This document shows, in pieces, positions 37,250 to 46,762 of a stretch of DNA of 64,000 bases. The notes beneath the pieces were generated by a model. It ran no database searches. It had not been told where the DNA came from and saw only the letters and a program-made list of their open reading frames with translations. The number at the start of each line of letters is the position of its first letter. Position 1 is the stretch's first letter. A program made the position numbers and the translations under genes. The DNA comes from Gimesia algae (lineage in GTDB: Bacteria; Planctomycetota; Planctomycetia; Planctomycetales; Planctomycetaceae), in contig NZ_CP036343.1 of NCBI RefSeq assembly GCF_007746795.1, forward strand, positions 7,669,250 through 7,733,249. Direction: 5' to 3'.

Positions 37250-37300
37250 TCGAAGTCTTTTCCAATCTGAGTAAATTGTTTGATGAGCGTAATTTGGTTT

Positions 37301-39034
37301 TCAGGCAACAATCAACTGACGACGATGCTGATGCCTCAGTGCATACAGACAGTAGACAACAGCATCTGCACGATCTGGTGACCGCCCTAAAATTTCATGT
37401 AGCGTTTTCCCGTTGTAATTCGCATCTGAGCCCCGTCGTCCCTTGGGGGTGATATAGAATTTTTCGCCATCATGGCCCGAGTATATTTTTTCGGGCGCAA
37501 CAAGTTCAGCTTTCAACCTTTGATTATCAGGCAGAGCAAATGGCATCATGCGGAAGTCACCCGCAGGGTCAAGGCGTCTTCCCGCTTCACCGTAGAGTTC
37601 GGCGCGTTTGTTGGCGTACTTCTTGGGGTCAACATCAGAGGATGCATTTCCGCGGATCTCGATGACATTCACCCGCTGTTTCTTCAGTGGATCTCCCACC
37701 GCATTTCCGTAGCCTCCTCCCCAATCAATGGCAAGCGGAATTACTCCCTGTTTTAAATCGACACCATAAGCGATCGCCGTTTCCAGCGCCCAGCACATCG
37801 TCTGTTGGGTATCAGAAAACTGACATTCATGAACTGCCCGAATCCCATATCTCCCCCCCACTGCTAACACCGAAGTATCGCCATGCCGGGAAGCTGCGAC
37901 ATCCAATCCAAAACCCTCTACCGGCAAAATCTGGTCTAACAGTTTCAAGGCAAATATGTGGGATTGCTCTTGAGCTCTTAAATAAAGGCGATTCCAACGA
38001 GTCCAGAATTGAACAGGCTCAACCAACCAGTCTGGTAAAATAACCTGTTTATCAGGATCCTGATCGGGGAATTTTCCCAAAGCATACACATTACGTATGA
38101 GAGGATCTGCATCATTCAGAAGTGCCATAAATTCGTCATAGCAGGTTTGCCCTGGAATACGAGGCTGAGCTAGTTCAAAATCGTCTGCAGCAATTGAACT
38201 TCCATGCGAATAAAAGGTACCGGCGATTTCAATACCACCAATCGGCGCAACGGGTTGCTCAAGACACTTTTCTTTCACATTTGTGCATTCCCAGCCACTG
38301 ACCGTGATACAACGAGTTTTGCCATACTGATCTAGAATCGTCTGAGTTTGATCGGGATCCACAATCGGAAAAGAATCCCGAAATGCACCGGACAGGGTTG
38401 ACGGATTAGATAGCGCCAGAAATTTTTTGGCCTGTGTGTTTGCCAGTTTATATTTATCTTCCAAATTGGGGGCAGTCGCTTCATCAAACCAGAAAAGCAC
38501 ATGTGGTGAATGTGCACCACGAAAGCCTTCAATATGCTGCGGATTCGCTAGTGAAATAGAATGCTGATTGGTATCAAACACACCTGAAGTCAAAAGCTTC
38601 CCCGGCGGTTTGAATCGCATTTTTCGCCACCATTTATCAACTTCACCAAATGCAACTTTTTGAGCTGTTCTCACAGAATCTCTTGTAATTATGATTTTTG
38701 CATCATCCCAGATATGAAAATAGGCACAACAGGCGATTCCCGCCGCAGCACCTTTTCCACAACCGGTATTTCCCTTTACAAATACTCGGCGAATCGTGAG
38801 ATCAAATAACGATTTGAGAATATCCCACTGCCAGTCATCAAGAATTACTTCAGGCCATTGTATTTCGACGTAAGGGCGGATCTGCCCAGCTTGAGCTTGG
38901 CGAATTGCTGCTTCAATTTCTGAATCATCCTGCTGTAGTCCGTGGATACGTTGAAGCTGTTCAAGCTCAATCAGCGTTTCCATCTGAACGGATTCCAGAT
39001 CATTCACTTTTGCATTGCAAGACCGCAGAAGCAA
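37301..39034 (-). CDS. Phage terminase large subunit
   Basis: This 577-residue protein has Walker A GNTGCGKG at residues 88-95 and Walker B VLFWFDEA at 178-185. The C-terminal nuclease acidic residues are visible: VEGFGLDVAASRHGD, LAIDWGGG and GRSPDRADAV. The ORF may begin at 39034 or at the Met at 38983. This is the first gene of the cluster in the transcription direction. No small terminase gene or cos/pac-like sequence was recognised upstream. Confidence 0.92.
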   Translation of the reverse strand: MLLRSCNAKVNDLESVQMETLIELEQLQRIHGLQQDDSEIEAAIRQAQAGQIRPYVEIQWPEVILDDWQWDILKSLFDLTIRRVFVKGNTGCGKGAAAGIACCAYFHIWDDAKIIITRDSVRTAQKVAFGEVDKWWRKMRFKPPGKLLTSGVFDTNQHSISLANPQHIEGFRGAHSPHVLFWFDEATAPNLEDKYKLANTQAKKFLALSNPSTLSGAFRDSFPIVDPDQTQTILDQYGKTRCITVSGWECTNVKEKCLEQPVAPIGGIEIAGTFYSHGSSIAADDFELAQPRIPGQTCYDEFMALLNDADPLIRNVYALGKFPDQDPDKQVILPDWLVEPVQFWTRWNRLYLRAQEQSHIFALKLLDQILPVEGFGLDVAASRHGDTSVLAVGGRYGIRAVHECQFSDTQQTMCWALETAIAYGVDLKQGVIPLAIDWGGGYGNAVGDPLKKQRVNVIEIRGNASSDVDPKKYANKRAELYGEAGRRLDPAGDFRMMPFALPDNQRLKAELVAPEKIYSGHDGEKFYITPKGRRGSDANYNGKTLHEILGRSPDRADAVVYCLYALRHQHRRQLIVA

Positions 39035-39321
39035 ATACTTCGCCGATCATTCCTCGTATTCAGGATTTTATGGGAGCTTTCATGAACGAAACTTCAAAGA
39101 CTTCCCATTCAATCTCAGGTAGTTTCATTTAAAATTGAATTCATATCCTTGCTATTGGCGTGGGAGAGTCAAGATAATCCGGGAATCAGGTGTCGATTCC
39201 GAGTGAACACTTAACACTTATTCAATGCTGCTGAACTGAGACGGACTTTGCGCAAAGAATGGTCTTCGAATGAACTCTTGAACAATGCCGTTTCCAAGAA
39301 AACAAATTCTGGAGAGACTAA

Positions 39322-40176
39322 ATGAAAACTACTATATCTTGTGTATTTCTGGTTCTGACGCTGCTCCCCGGACATTCGGCTTGTGCGGAGGAAAAAGTTA
39401 ATATTATTCCAGATGTTGTCTATGGTCACAAATTTGGAATGGCATTGACGTTTGACGTTTTTAAACCTCAGAATCCCAATGGAGCGGGCGTGTTATTCAT
39501 GGTAAGTGGCGGCTGGTACTCAAGATGGACGGAACCTCAAAACATGCTGGGTTGGTTTAATTCACTATTAGAAGAAGGATTTACCGTATTCTGCGTCAGG
39601 CATGGAAGCAGCCCAAAATTCAAAATCCCGGAAGTGGTAGAAGACGTTCGACGCAGTGTCCGTTTCATTCGACAGCATGCACAGGAATATGGCGTTAATC
39701 CGAACCAACTCGGAGTCTGGGGAGGAAGTGCGGGCGGACATCTTTCTTTAGTACTCGGGACGACATCTGATCAAGGGGACCCTAATGCAAAAGACCCGAT
39801 TTTAAAAATCAGTGACCAGGTAGCAGCAGTCGCCGCTTATTACCCACCGACAGATATACGAGAATTTGTGGATAACAAATCACCCTATTATCATCGCTTC
39901 CCGGCTCTGCAGTTTGAAGCGGATCTGGCAGATGACTTTTCTCCTCTGCTTCACGTCACGCCAGATGATCCGCCAACACTGTTGATACATGGAGACCAGG
40001 ATAAACTGGTCCCGATCAGCCACAGTAAGAATATCATGAAGCAGTTCGAGGAACAAAATGTTCCAGCTGAACTGATTGTGATTAAGGACGCCGCTCACGG
40101 CTTTAAAGGTGAAGACCAAAACCGTGCCAGTAAGGCAGTTGTTAATTGGTTTAAGCAGTATTTGTTAAGCCCTTAA
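39322..40176 (+). CDS. Exported alpha/beta hydrolase (esterase)
   Basis: This 284-residue protein has a signal peptide over about residues 1-22. The nucleophile elbow is GGSAGGH (Ser in a G-x-S-x-G motif), the acid is in LLIHGDQDKLVP and the His in DAAHGFKG. It belongs to the carboxylesterase/acetyl-hydrolase group (BD-FAE-like); substrate unknown. It lies 287 bases after the terminase start, beyond the cluster boundary. Confidence 0.88.
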   Translation: MKTTISCVFLVLTLLPGHSACAEEKVNIIPDVVYGHKFGMALTFDVFKPQNPNGAGVLFMVSGGWYSRWTEPQNMLGWFNSLLEEGFTVFCVRHGSSPKFKIPEVVEDVRRSVRFIRQHAQEYGVNPNQLGVWGGSAGGHLSLVLGTTSDQGDPNAKDPILKISDQVAAVAAYYPPTDIREFVDNKSPYYHRFPALQFEADLADDFSPLLHVTPDDPPTLLIHGDQDKLVPISHSKNIMKQFEEQNVPAELIVIKDAAHGFKGEDQNRASKAVVNWFKQYLLSP

Positions 40177-40199
40177 AGAATTTTGACCACCTGGTTTTC

Positions 40200-41591
40200 C
40201 TAAAACTCTGCATTTTTAGGAGTTCTGGGAAATGGTATGCAGTCTCTGATGTTTGTCATCGACGTAATTAGCTGAATGAGGCGTTCGAAGCCCAGCCCGA
40301 AGCCTGAATGTGGTACCGTTCCATATTTTCGTAGATCGGTGTACCACCAGTATTCTTCTGGATTCAAGCCACCTTCTTTCATTCTATCTATCAGGATATC
40401 GTAGCGTTCCTCCCGTTGACTACCGCCGATGATTTCTCCAACTCCCGGAACAAGCACGTCCATTGCACAAACTGTTTTGCCATCATCGTTGCAGCGCATA
40501 TAAAATGGTTTAATTGTTTTAGGATAGTTATAGACGATCACAGGCTGCTTAAAATGTTCTTCCGTCAGGAACCGTTCATGCTCAGACTGCATATCACTGC
40601 CCCATTCAATGGGAAAATCAAATTTTTTTCCGCTGGACTTTACTATCTCAATTGCTTCAGTATACGGAATGCGGATAAATTCATTTTCCGTGATATTCCG
40701 CAAGGTCTCGAGAGTTGTTTTATCGATCCTTTGATTAAAGAATTCCATATCCTCTGCACAATTTTTCAGAACATCACCGATAACGGTTCTTACAAAACTC
40801 TCTGCAAGCGCCATATTATCCTGCAAATCGTAGAAGGGCATCTCGGGCTCAATCATCCAGAATTCAGCTAAATGACGAGTCGTGTTTGAATTCTCAGCCC
40901 TAAAAGTGGGGCCAAATGTGTAACATTCACCAATGGATGTGGCAAATATTTCTGCCTCCAATTGCCCAGAGACAGTCAGGGATGCTGCTTTTCCAAAAAA
41001 GTCCTGCGAAAAATCGATCTCTGTCTGGACTTGAGCCAGTCGATTTAAATTGAGAGTTGTCACCTGAAACATCTCTCCTGCTCCTTCACAATCACTGGTA
41101 GTGATGATGGGGGTTTGGATGTAGACGAAACCCCGCGACTGAAAGAAACGATGAATGGCAGTTGCCGCTTCATTCCTGACTCTTGTAATTGCGCCAAAAG
41201 TATTTGTGCGTGGACGTAAATGAGCAATTTCTCTCAAAAACTCAAAACTGTGCCGTTTTTTCTGTAGGGGGTACGTTTCGGGATCAGCAGTGCCATAGAG
41301 ATAGAATGACTCTGCATGTAATTCAATTCTCTGATTTTTTCCAGGTGATTCAATCACTTTACCTGTCACCGATAGGCTGCTACCGGTGGAGACATCTTTA
41401 ATCAGTTTTTCATAGTCCGGAACATTTTGATCAATCACAATCTGCAAGTTGGACATACAACTGCCATCATTCAATTCAACAAAAGAAAATCCGCATTTGG
41501 AATCTCGACGCGTACGAACCCAGCCACAAACCTTAATCGTTTCTCCTGGTTGAGAAGTATGCAGCGCCGACCTTATTTTTGTTCGAATCAT
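40200..41591 (-). CDS. asnS: Asparaginyl-tRNA synthetase
   Basis: This is a 463-residue class II synthetase. The N-terminal OB-fold anticodon-binding domain ([20 protein letters not shown]) is followed by the catalytic core: [11 protein letters not shown], motif 2 [20 protein letters not shown] and motif 3 [19 protein letters not shown] together with the AsnRS-type spacing distinguishes it from AspRS. It charges tRNA-Asn in the cytoplasm. Full length for the family and intact. Confidence 0.95.
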   Translation of the reverse strand: MIRTKIRSALHTSQPGETIKVCGWVRTRRDSKCGFSFVELNDGSCMSNLQIVIDQNVPDYEKLIKDVSTGSSLSVTGKVIESPGKNQRIELHAESFYLYGTADPETYPLQKKRHSFEFLREIAHLRPRTNTFGAITRVRNEAATAIHRFFQSRGFVYIQTPIITTSDCEGAGEMFQVTTLNLNRLAQVQTEIDFSQDFFGKAASLTVSGQLEAEIFATSIGECYTFGPTFRAENSNTTRHLAEFWMIEPEMPFYDLQDNMALAESFVRTVIGDVLKNCAEDMEFFNQRIDKTTLETLRNITENEFIRIPYTEAIEIVKSSGKKFDFPIEWGSDMQSEHERFLTEEHFKQPVIVYNYPKTIKPFYMRCNDDGKTVCAMDVLVPGVGEIIGGSQREERYDILIDRMKEGGLNPEEYWWYTDLRKYGTVPHSGFGLGFERLIQLITSMTNIRDCIPFPRTPKNAEF

Positions 41592-42124
41592 TGAAGAGAC
41601 ACTTTCCCGAATTGAATTTAAATCGTTAAAAACACTTTTACGACATGGGTTTAAGTATATTAAGCACTCAGTTTATTTTATGTCTTCCTTTTTAATTTGC
41701 ATACTGGATTCTGTAAACTGTAATCCTGAAGAGATCAGGACATGGAATCTGGAATTGTGACATACTGATGGATCATTTACTTCCATCGGCTCTCGTAGTA
41801 TCGAAAGATGGGATGAATCTTTTGAACAAAACAGTTTTTCTCATGTCAGACCAACAGATCAAAAGCAGGAACTCGCTTTTGAACAGTTTTTTCCAATACT
41901 TGTACAGACATCACTGAATGTGACTTCAGATCAGGTAAATCAGAATTTCAACTGGCCTGATCATCAAGGAAAATTACTCGTATTTGCTAAGATTCCAGAC
42001 TCGTTGTTTCCGGAGACACCTGAAATATTTAAGAAAGAGGGTCTGATTTTATATTCACTTGATCTTCCATTGTCTGATCGCGGCAGTTAAGTACTCTAAA
42101 ATATCTTGAGGAAACAGGTGAATC
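41592..42124. other. Intergenic region with a decayed reading frame
   Basis: This 533-base gap between asnS and the ABC permease contains a 136-codon frame (41680-42090) interrupted by one TGA, listed separately. The first about 90 bases should hold the asnS promoter. The frame ends 35 bases before the permease. Confidence 0.5.
41680..42090 (+). pseudogene. Small unrecognised reading frame with one internal TGA
   Basis: The ATG at 41680 opens a frame that meets TGA at codon 27 (41758-41760) and then stays open to the TAA at 42088-42090. The 109 codons after the stop have a protein-like composition (DHQGKLLVFAKIPDSLFPET) but no in-frame ATG and only a weak internal GTG. It lies just before the interrupted ABC permease gene, so this short region looks decayed. 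No homologue is recognised, so the call is tentative. Confidence 0.3.
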
Positions 42125-43696
42125 TTGAGAGGATCATTAATTTTTGCCAGCTTTGCGTTGAAGAAAGATACGCGAGAGAAAAAAACACACCTGCTTCGCT
42201 TTGCCTGTATTGGAATCGTGTTCTGTATCCTCTACTCTTCCTGGTTTACCAGTTCTAGGGTTGGTGCGCCTGGTCTGGATTTTTTTACTAAAATTATCTG
42301 GCTCAATTTCTGGCTGGTAACATTGGCTGGGATTGGATTCTTCTCCACGGCAATCACAGAAGAAAAAGAAGAAGAGACGCTGCCCCTCTTAAAGTTGGCC
42401 GGGATCAATGCCCTTGCACTATTAGCTGGTAAATCCAGCGTAAGGGCATTGCGTGTGATTTTGCTTTTAATGGGACAGCTTCCTTTTTTGCTGCTTTCAG
42501 TTTCATTAGGAGGAATCACTCCACTACAAATATATGCAACACTTGCTGCCATGATTGGGTATATTATTCTGATTTCTAACTTTGCCTTACTCTGCTCTGT
42601 CTATGCGAAAAGATCTGGCGAAGCGATTGCCCTCGTGCTTACTGCACTTTTTTTCTACTTCATTTTTCCAACACTTTAATATCATCTCACGATCAATCTT
42701 CAAGCACGTGGATACCTCTCTTTAACCGACTCTATTTCCAGTAGCAGCAGGTATTTATATGAAATCAGTCAGGAACATTCTGTGATTGAACAAATCAAGC
42801 ACATTCTGACAACAGGGTTTTCAGACTCTATTCTGAGCTCACAAGTCATCAGTAACGTTTCATTGGGAATTTTGTTCTTTATTACAGCCTGGTTCGTATT
42901 TGATTTTTATACTGATAGGACAACTATCAAAGAATCCAGAAGTAGAAAAAAACAATCACTGAAACGCTTAATGAATTTACGGCCTGGAACCAATCCATTT
43001 GTCTGGAAAGAGTACCAGTTCTCTGGTGGTGGTATGAAAGCAAGTCTGCTGAAACTGGTTCTGTATCCAACTTTGGTTCTCATCGTGGTAGGCGGAGGAA
43101 TATTAGTCGCTCAATTTACCACTTCTAACTCAATTCAGATATTCACATGGAAGGAGTTGGTAAGTGCCTCTTTCTTGTTGCTGCTCGTAAGCTTTGTTAT
43201 AGAGTGCACAATCTTTACTTCACGGATCTTTCGAGAAGAGCGTATTCAAAAAATGATTCCACTCCTGTCTATTCTGCCATGTTCACTGTTTCGGATCGCC
43301 TATGAGAAAATTGGTGGGATCTTACTTTCCCTGATACCGGTTAGTCTCAGTATCACCATGGTAATGTTAATCGTGCCAGAAAGTATAACTTATCTTACTA
43401 GCTCTGGACTATACTCACTGGTTCCTCTGATAATCATCCAGTTCTGCGTATTTTTACATTTATTAACTTACTATTCACTAGTGGTACGTTGGGGAGCACT
43501 GGCGTTAGCTATTGGCACATTTATCCTTGTGGAATTTTGCGCAACACCACTTTTACATCTTTTCTATCTCATGTTTAAAGAAACGATCGGAGAAGCTGGT
43601 ATACTTTTGCCTGCGTTTTATTTGAGCCTGATTTGCTGCTTTATTCTGCAAATCCTGATCGCGGGGCGCTTACATCAAATTGCTGCAGAAGCATGA
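42125..43696 (+). pseudogene. ABC-2 type permease, interrupted by an in-frame stop
   Basis: Two frames, 42125-42679 (184 codons) and 42782-43696 (304 codons), are in the same register and are joined by 34 open codons. The only break is TAA at 42677-42679. The first half has the membrane segments and ITEEKEEETLPLLKLAGI typical of planctomycete ABC permeases. The second half has GTNPFVWKEYQFSGGG and further membrane segments of the same family. One gene of about 523 residues with a nonsense mutation is the simplest reading; a sequencing error is the alternative. No ATPase gene is next to it. The TTG start is uncertain. Confidence 0.7.
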
Positions 43697-43713
43697 AATG
43701 CTCCCCAAACAAT

Positions 43714-44655
43714 TTATATGCGAGAATATATCTGTTTCATTTTCTGTCCCGCAGCTTGTACTGCCTCAAAAGCACGATCGTATAAATCCGATCGTCTGAA
43801 AAAGCCATGGATCATATCTTCATAATTTAAATGTTCCACATTCACAGCAGATTTTCGCAACATTTCGACATACTGAACCGCCTCAGAATAAAGTGGATCA
43901 TACCCGGCGGTAATTACGAGCGCGTCTGGCATTCCAGCCAGATCTTTACAGCGGAGTGGTGAAGCATAGATTTCCCTACCTGCAGATTCGTCGGGCAGAT
44001 ACTGATCCCAAAACCATTCCATCGCTCGTTTTGTCAGAAAGTAATTAGTACCAAAACTCTGGTATGATTCTGTATCAAACTGGTAGTTTGTCACAGGGTA
44101 AACCAGTAGCTGATAAACCAGATCCAACGATTTTGACTGTCTTGCTTTTAGCGCAACTGCAGTTGCAAGGTTTCCACCGGCACTATCACCGCCAACGGCT
44201 ATTTGGTTACGATCAATGCCTAGTTCACTGGCATGTGCTGAAATCCACTCAGTGGCTGAATAAGCATCCTCAAATGGAACGGGGTAGGTGAACTCCGGTG
44301 CCATACGATAATCCACTGAAATCACTTTACAGCCTGCGGTGCCGGCCAAATCCTGACATAAGCCATCATAGGCATCTAAGGTACCCATCACCCAGCCTCC
44401 ACCATGGAAGAAAACAAGGGCAGGCAATTCGACCCTCCCCATTGTGTCAACTTCAGGTGGCGTATAGATTCGAATTGGTATTTCCGTAGCATTCACCGGA
44501 ATTAGTCGATCCTTAATGCTGCTGGATGGAATATGAGGATCTGGAGATGGGGTGAGCGTACTCCGTATGAATTCCGGAGTCATCTCTTCGAAGGATGGTA
44601 AGTCTACTTTTGAAACTTCTTCCAGATATTGGGCTACTTGAGGATGAACCGACAT
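43714..44655 (-). CDS. HSL-family alpha/beta hydrolase
   Basis: From the ATG at 44655, which has AGGA 7 bases upstream, this gives 313 residues; the frame extends to 44778. The oxyanion motif HGGGW and the nucleophile elbow GDSAGG mark the hormone-sensitive-lipase group. The later acid is in ITAGYDPLYSEA and the His in MIHGFFR. It is an intracellular esterase or lipase with unknown substrate. It converges with the broken permease, 17 bases apart. Confidence 0.9.
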   Translation of the reverse strand: MSVHPQVAQYLEEVSKVDLPSFEEMTPEFIRSTLTPSPDPHIPSSSIKDRLIPVNATEIPIRIYTPPEVDTMGRVELPALVFFHGGGWVMGTLDAYDGLCQDLAGTAGCKVISVDYRMAPEFTYPVPFEDAYSATEWISAHASELGIDRNQIAVGGDSAGGNLATAVALKARQSKSLDLVYQLLVYPVTNYQFDTESYQSFGTNYFLTKRAMEWFWDQYLPDESAGREIYASPLRCKDLAGMPDALVITAGYDPLYSEAVQYVEMLRKSAVNVEHLNYEDMIHGFFRRSDLYDRAFEAVQAAGQKMKQIYSRI

Positions 44656-44934
44656 GGGTGTTCCTAAATTGGAGTATGCTCGCTGGGCAAACCAGTGAAC
44701 ATGAAAATACGCATTAAAAATATTTCTCATCGACAGTCCGATTATAACGAACGAAGGAACTGTTCCAGCATCTGTCACCGATTAGTTTTCAAAAAAAGAA
44801 TGACAATTTCACCGGTGTGAATTATCTGACCTATCCTATTATAGAGTGATCAGGTTTCAACAAAACCAGCAACTCTACGATCCCTTTCCTATACGTCAAA
44901 CCTATTTGAGTTTGTTAAACACAAGGAAGTTACC

Positions 44935-46044
44935 ATGTCATCTGCCCCTATCCGCGTTCTAGTAGTCGACGATTCAGCAGTCATTCGTGGTTTGATTTCC
45001 AAAGCACTTGAGCAAGATCCTGATATTTTAGTTGCCGGTACAGCAATGAATGGGGAATGCGCGCTGAGCTGGATGAAGTCACATCCCGTTGACGTCGTAA
45101 TATTAGATGTCGAAATGCCTGTGATGGATGGATTGACAGCACTCAAGGAAATTCAAAAACGATTTCCCGATATCCCAGTCATAATGGCAAGTGGCTTAAC
45201 ATCTAAAGGTGCAGAAACGACCGTTAAAGCGCTTTCTCTGGGTGCTGTCGGATGTGTAGCAAAGCCACAAACTTCCAGTGCCGCTGAAAGCATTCGTGTG
45301 CTCTCCCAGGAACTGGTCATGATGATTAAAGGTGTTGGTTCAAAGAGCACAAAGCTCAGAAAAACTATACCCACTTCTGAAATTCATGTCACGAATCAGT
45401 ATAAAACAAACAAAACTAATACACAAAAAAAGACTTTATTCAGTAAAAACATCAAATTTTATAAACAGCCGGAGGTCCTTGTTATTGGAACCAGCACGGG
45501 TGGGCCAAAAGCACTGGCCGAACTATTACCGCAGATTCCAATTGACCTACCAATCCCGATTCTCATAGTACAACATATGCCTCCAGGATTTACAGAAATC
45601 CTGGCCGCACATATTCAGAAGGACAGCGGTCGAACAACTGTTGAAGCCAAACATAACGAACCACTCGAGTCGCACAAAACATATGTTGCCCCAGGTGGCA
45701 GTCATCTTCTCATTGGCGAACAAAATGGACAAAAAGTTACACTAATAAGTCAAGATCCACCTGAGCATTTTTGCAGACCTTCTGTGAACCCGTTATTCCG
45801 GTCAGCTGCAGAACATTTTGGATGTGCTACACTAGCTGTTATGCTAACTGGAATGGGAGAGGATGGAATTGAAGGCAGTTTCGATATCGCGCGTTCTGGT
45901 GGTACGATCATTGCGCAAGACGAAGCATCAAGTGTAGTCTGGGGAATGCCTGCTGCTGTCGTCGGTTCTGGACTGGCCGATAAAGTTCTGCCACTCAGCG
46001 AAATAGCGGCAGAAATCAGATCCCACTGTCTTGTGCGAGCCTGA
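44935..46044 (+). CDS. cheB: Chemotaxis protein-glutamate methylesterase CheB
   Basis: This 369-residue protein has an N-terminal receiver domain (about residues 5-125) with Asp12, Asp13 and the phospho-acceptor Asp58 (ILDVEMPVMDG). After a linker the methylesterase domain carries the triad Ser187 (GTSTGGP), His214 (QHMPPGF) and Asp310 (GMGEDGIEG). It removes methyl groups from chemoreceptors when phosphorylated by CheA. No other che gene is in the window. A hybrid kinase gene follows after a 619-base gap with two terminators, so they are not cotranscribed. Confidence 0.93.
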   Translation: MSSAPIRVLVVDDSAVIRGLISKALEQDPDILVAGTAMNGECALSWMKSHPVDVVILDVEMPVMDGLTALKEIQKRFPDIPVIMASGLTSKGAETTVKALSLGAVGCVAKPQTSSAAESIRVLSQELVMMIKGVGSKSTKLRKTIPTSEIHVTNQYKTNKTNTQKKTLFSKNIKFYKQPEVLVIGTSTGGPKALAELLPQIPIDLPIPILIVQHMPPGFTEILAAHIQKDSGRTTVEAKHNEPLESHKTYVAPGGSHLLIGEQNGQKVTLISQDPPEHFCRPSVNPLFRSAAEHFGCATLAVMLTGMGEDGIEGSFDIARSGGTIIAQDEASSVVWGMPAAVVGSGLADKVLPLSEIAAEIRSHCLVRA

Positions 46045-46408
46045 ATACAAATTGCATGCTTTGACTTCAACGGTTCAACTGCCAGAATATCGTCATAATC
46101 GTCAACCCTGTAATGACCCGGGAATCATTGACAATCGATTTAAAAGTCGATTTTCTATTTCTTGTAGGGATTACCTCAAGAACAATACGATAACTTATAC
46201 TGACCTGATAACAACTATATCTAGTTTAGTGCTAGCTGGAAATTATCAGACTCACGACTAAGTTACCTCTCAAGAGCAAGCAACTTTGAATCTATCTGGT
46301 TGAAATTGAGGCCGATACGATCTGACTCCTGTGTTTATATTTTGCCGAATAAAATCTCGGACTCGGATCACTCCAGTATTTCAATTGGAAAACCAGATTT
46401 TTGTTGAC

Positions 46409-46452
46409 CGCCAGTATCGTTCACCCCCCTCTGAACGGTGCTGGCGTTTTTT
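46409..46452 (+). terminator. Strong intrinsic terminator
   Basis: CGCCAGTATCGTTCA at 46409-46423 pairs with TGAACGGTGCTGGCG at 46432-46446 (15 pairs, two of them G-U), with a C-rich 8-base loop and a TTTTTT run. It ends transcription 365 bases after cheB or terminates a separate small transcript. Confidence 0.8.
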
Positions 46453-46576
46453 ATTTCATCGAGATCTAATCGATTGAAAAATCCTCATATCAGCATCGAA
46501 TTCGATACGTGGCTTGGCTGTTACGATCACTTCAACCTGCAATCATCATATTTTCCCAAATCAAATTCCATTTTTT

Positions 46577-46617
46577 CGTGATGATATATAGATCTTAAAT
46601 CATCACGATTTTTTTTA
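46577..46617 (+). terminator. Second intrinsic terminator
   Basis: CGTGATGAT at 46577-46585 pairs perfectly with ATCATCACG at 46599-46607. An A and a run of nine T residues follow, and a T run lies before the stem as well. It lies 130 bases after the first terminator and 50 bases before the hybrid kinase frame. Confidence 0.7.
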
Positions 46618-46762
46618 GCATACAGTTTTAAGGAGGGGTTTACCTCTACTCTGGTATGTAGAAGTGAAGGCTTTTCCGCAGACCGGTTGTCTGATTGTAT
46701 ATACTCCCGCATCATTCCTCATTCTGTATCCAAGTCACATAATTCGTTTCTCCAGCAAAGCA

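Larger units (their letters stand above)
46045..46663. other. Long intergenic region with two intrinsic terminators
   Basis: The 619 bases after cheB hold no convincing protein gene. Two plus-strand terminator hairpins are present (46409-46452 and 46577-46617), and the sequence between and before them could encode small RNAs. AGGAGGGG at 46631-46638 is a strong Shine-Dalgarno sequence, but it lies 25 or more bases before the next likely start and can pair with ACCTCT 7 bases later. Confidence 0.45.

Noticed and set aside
37219..38043. Plus-strand frames over the terminase gene
   Set aside because: They overlap the terminase gene, which has clear Walker and nuclease motifs, and have no domain of their own.
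10495..39034. CRISPR array or retron inside the phage-like region
   Set aside because: No spaced direct repeats of uniform length and no reverse transcriptase motif (YxDD) were seen in any large frame.
46031..46261. 76-codon plus-strand frame after cheB
   Set aside because: It starts inside the end of cheB and shows no domain, no ribosome-binding site and no protein-like composition.
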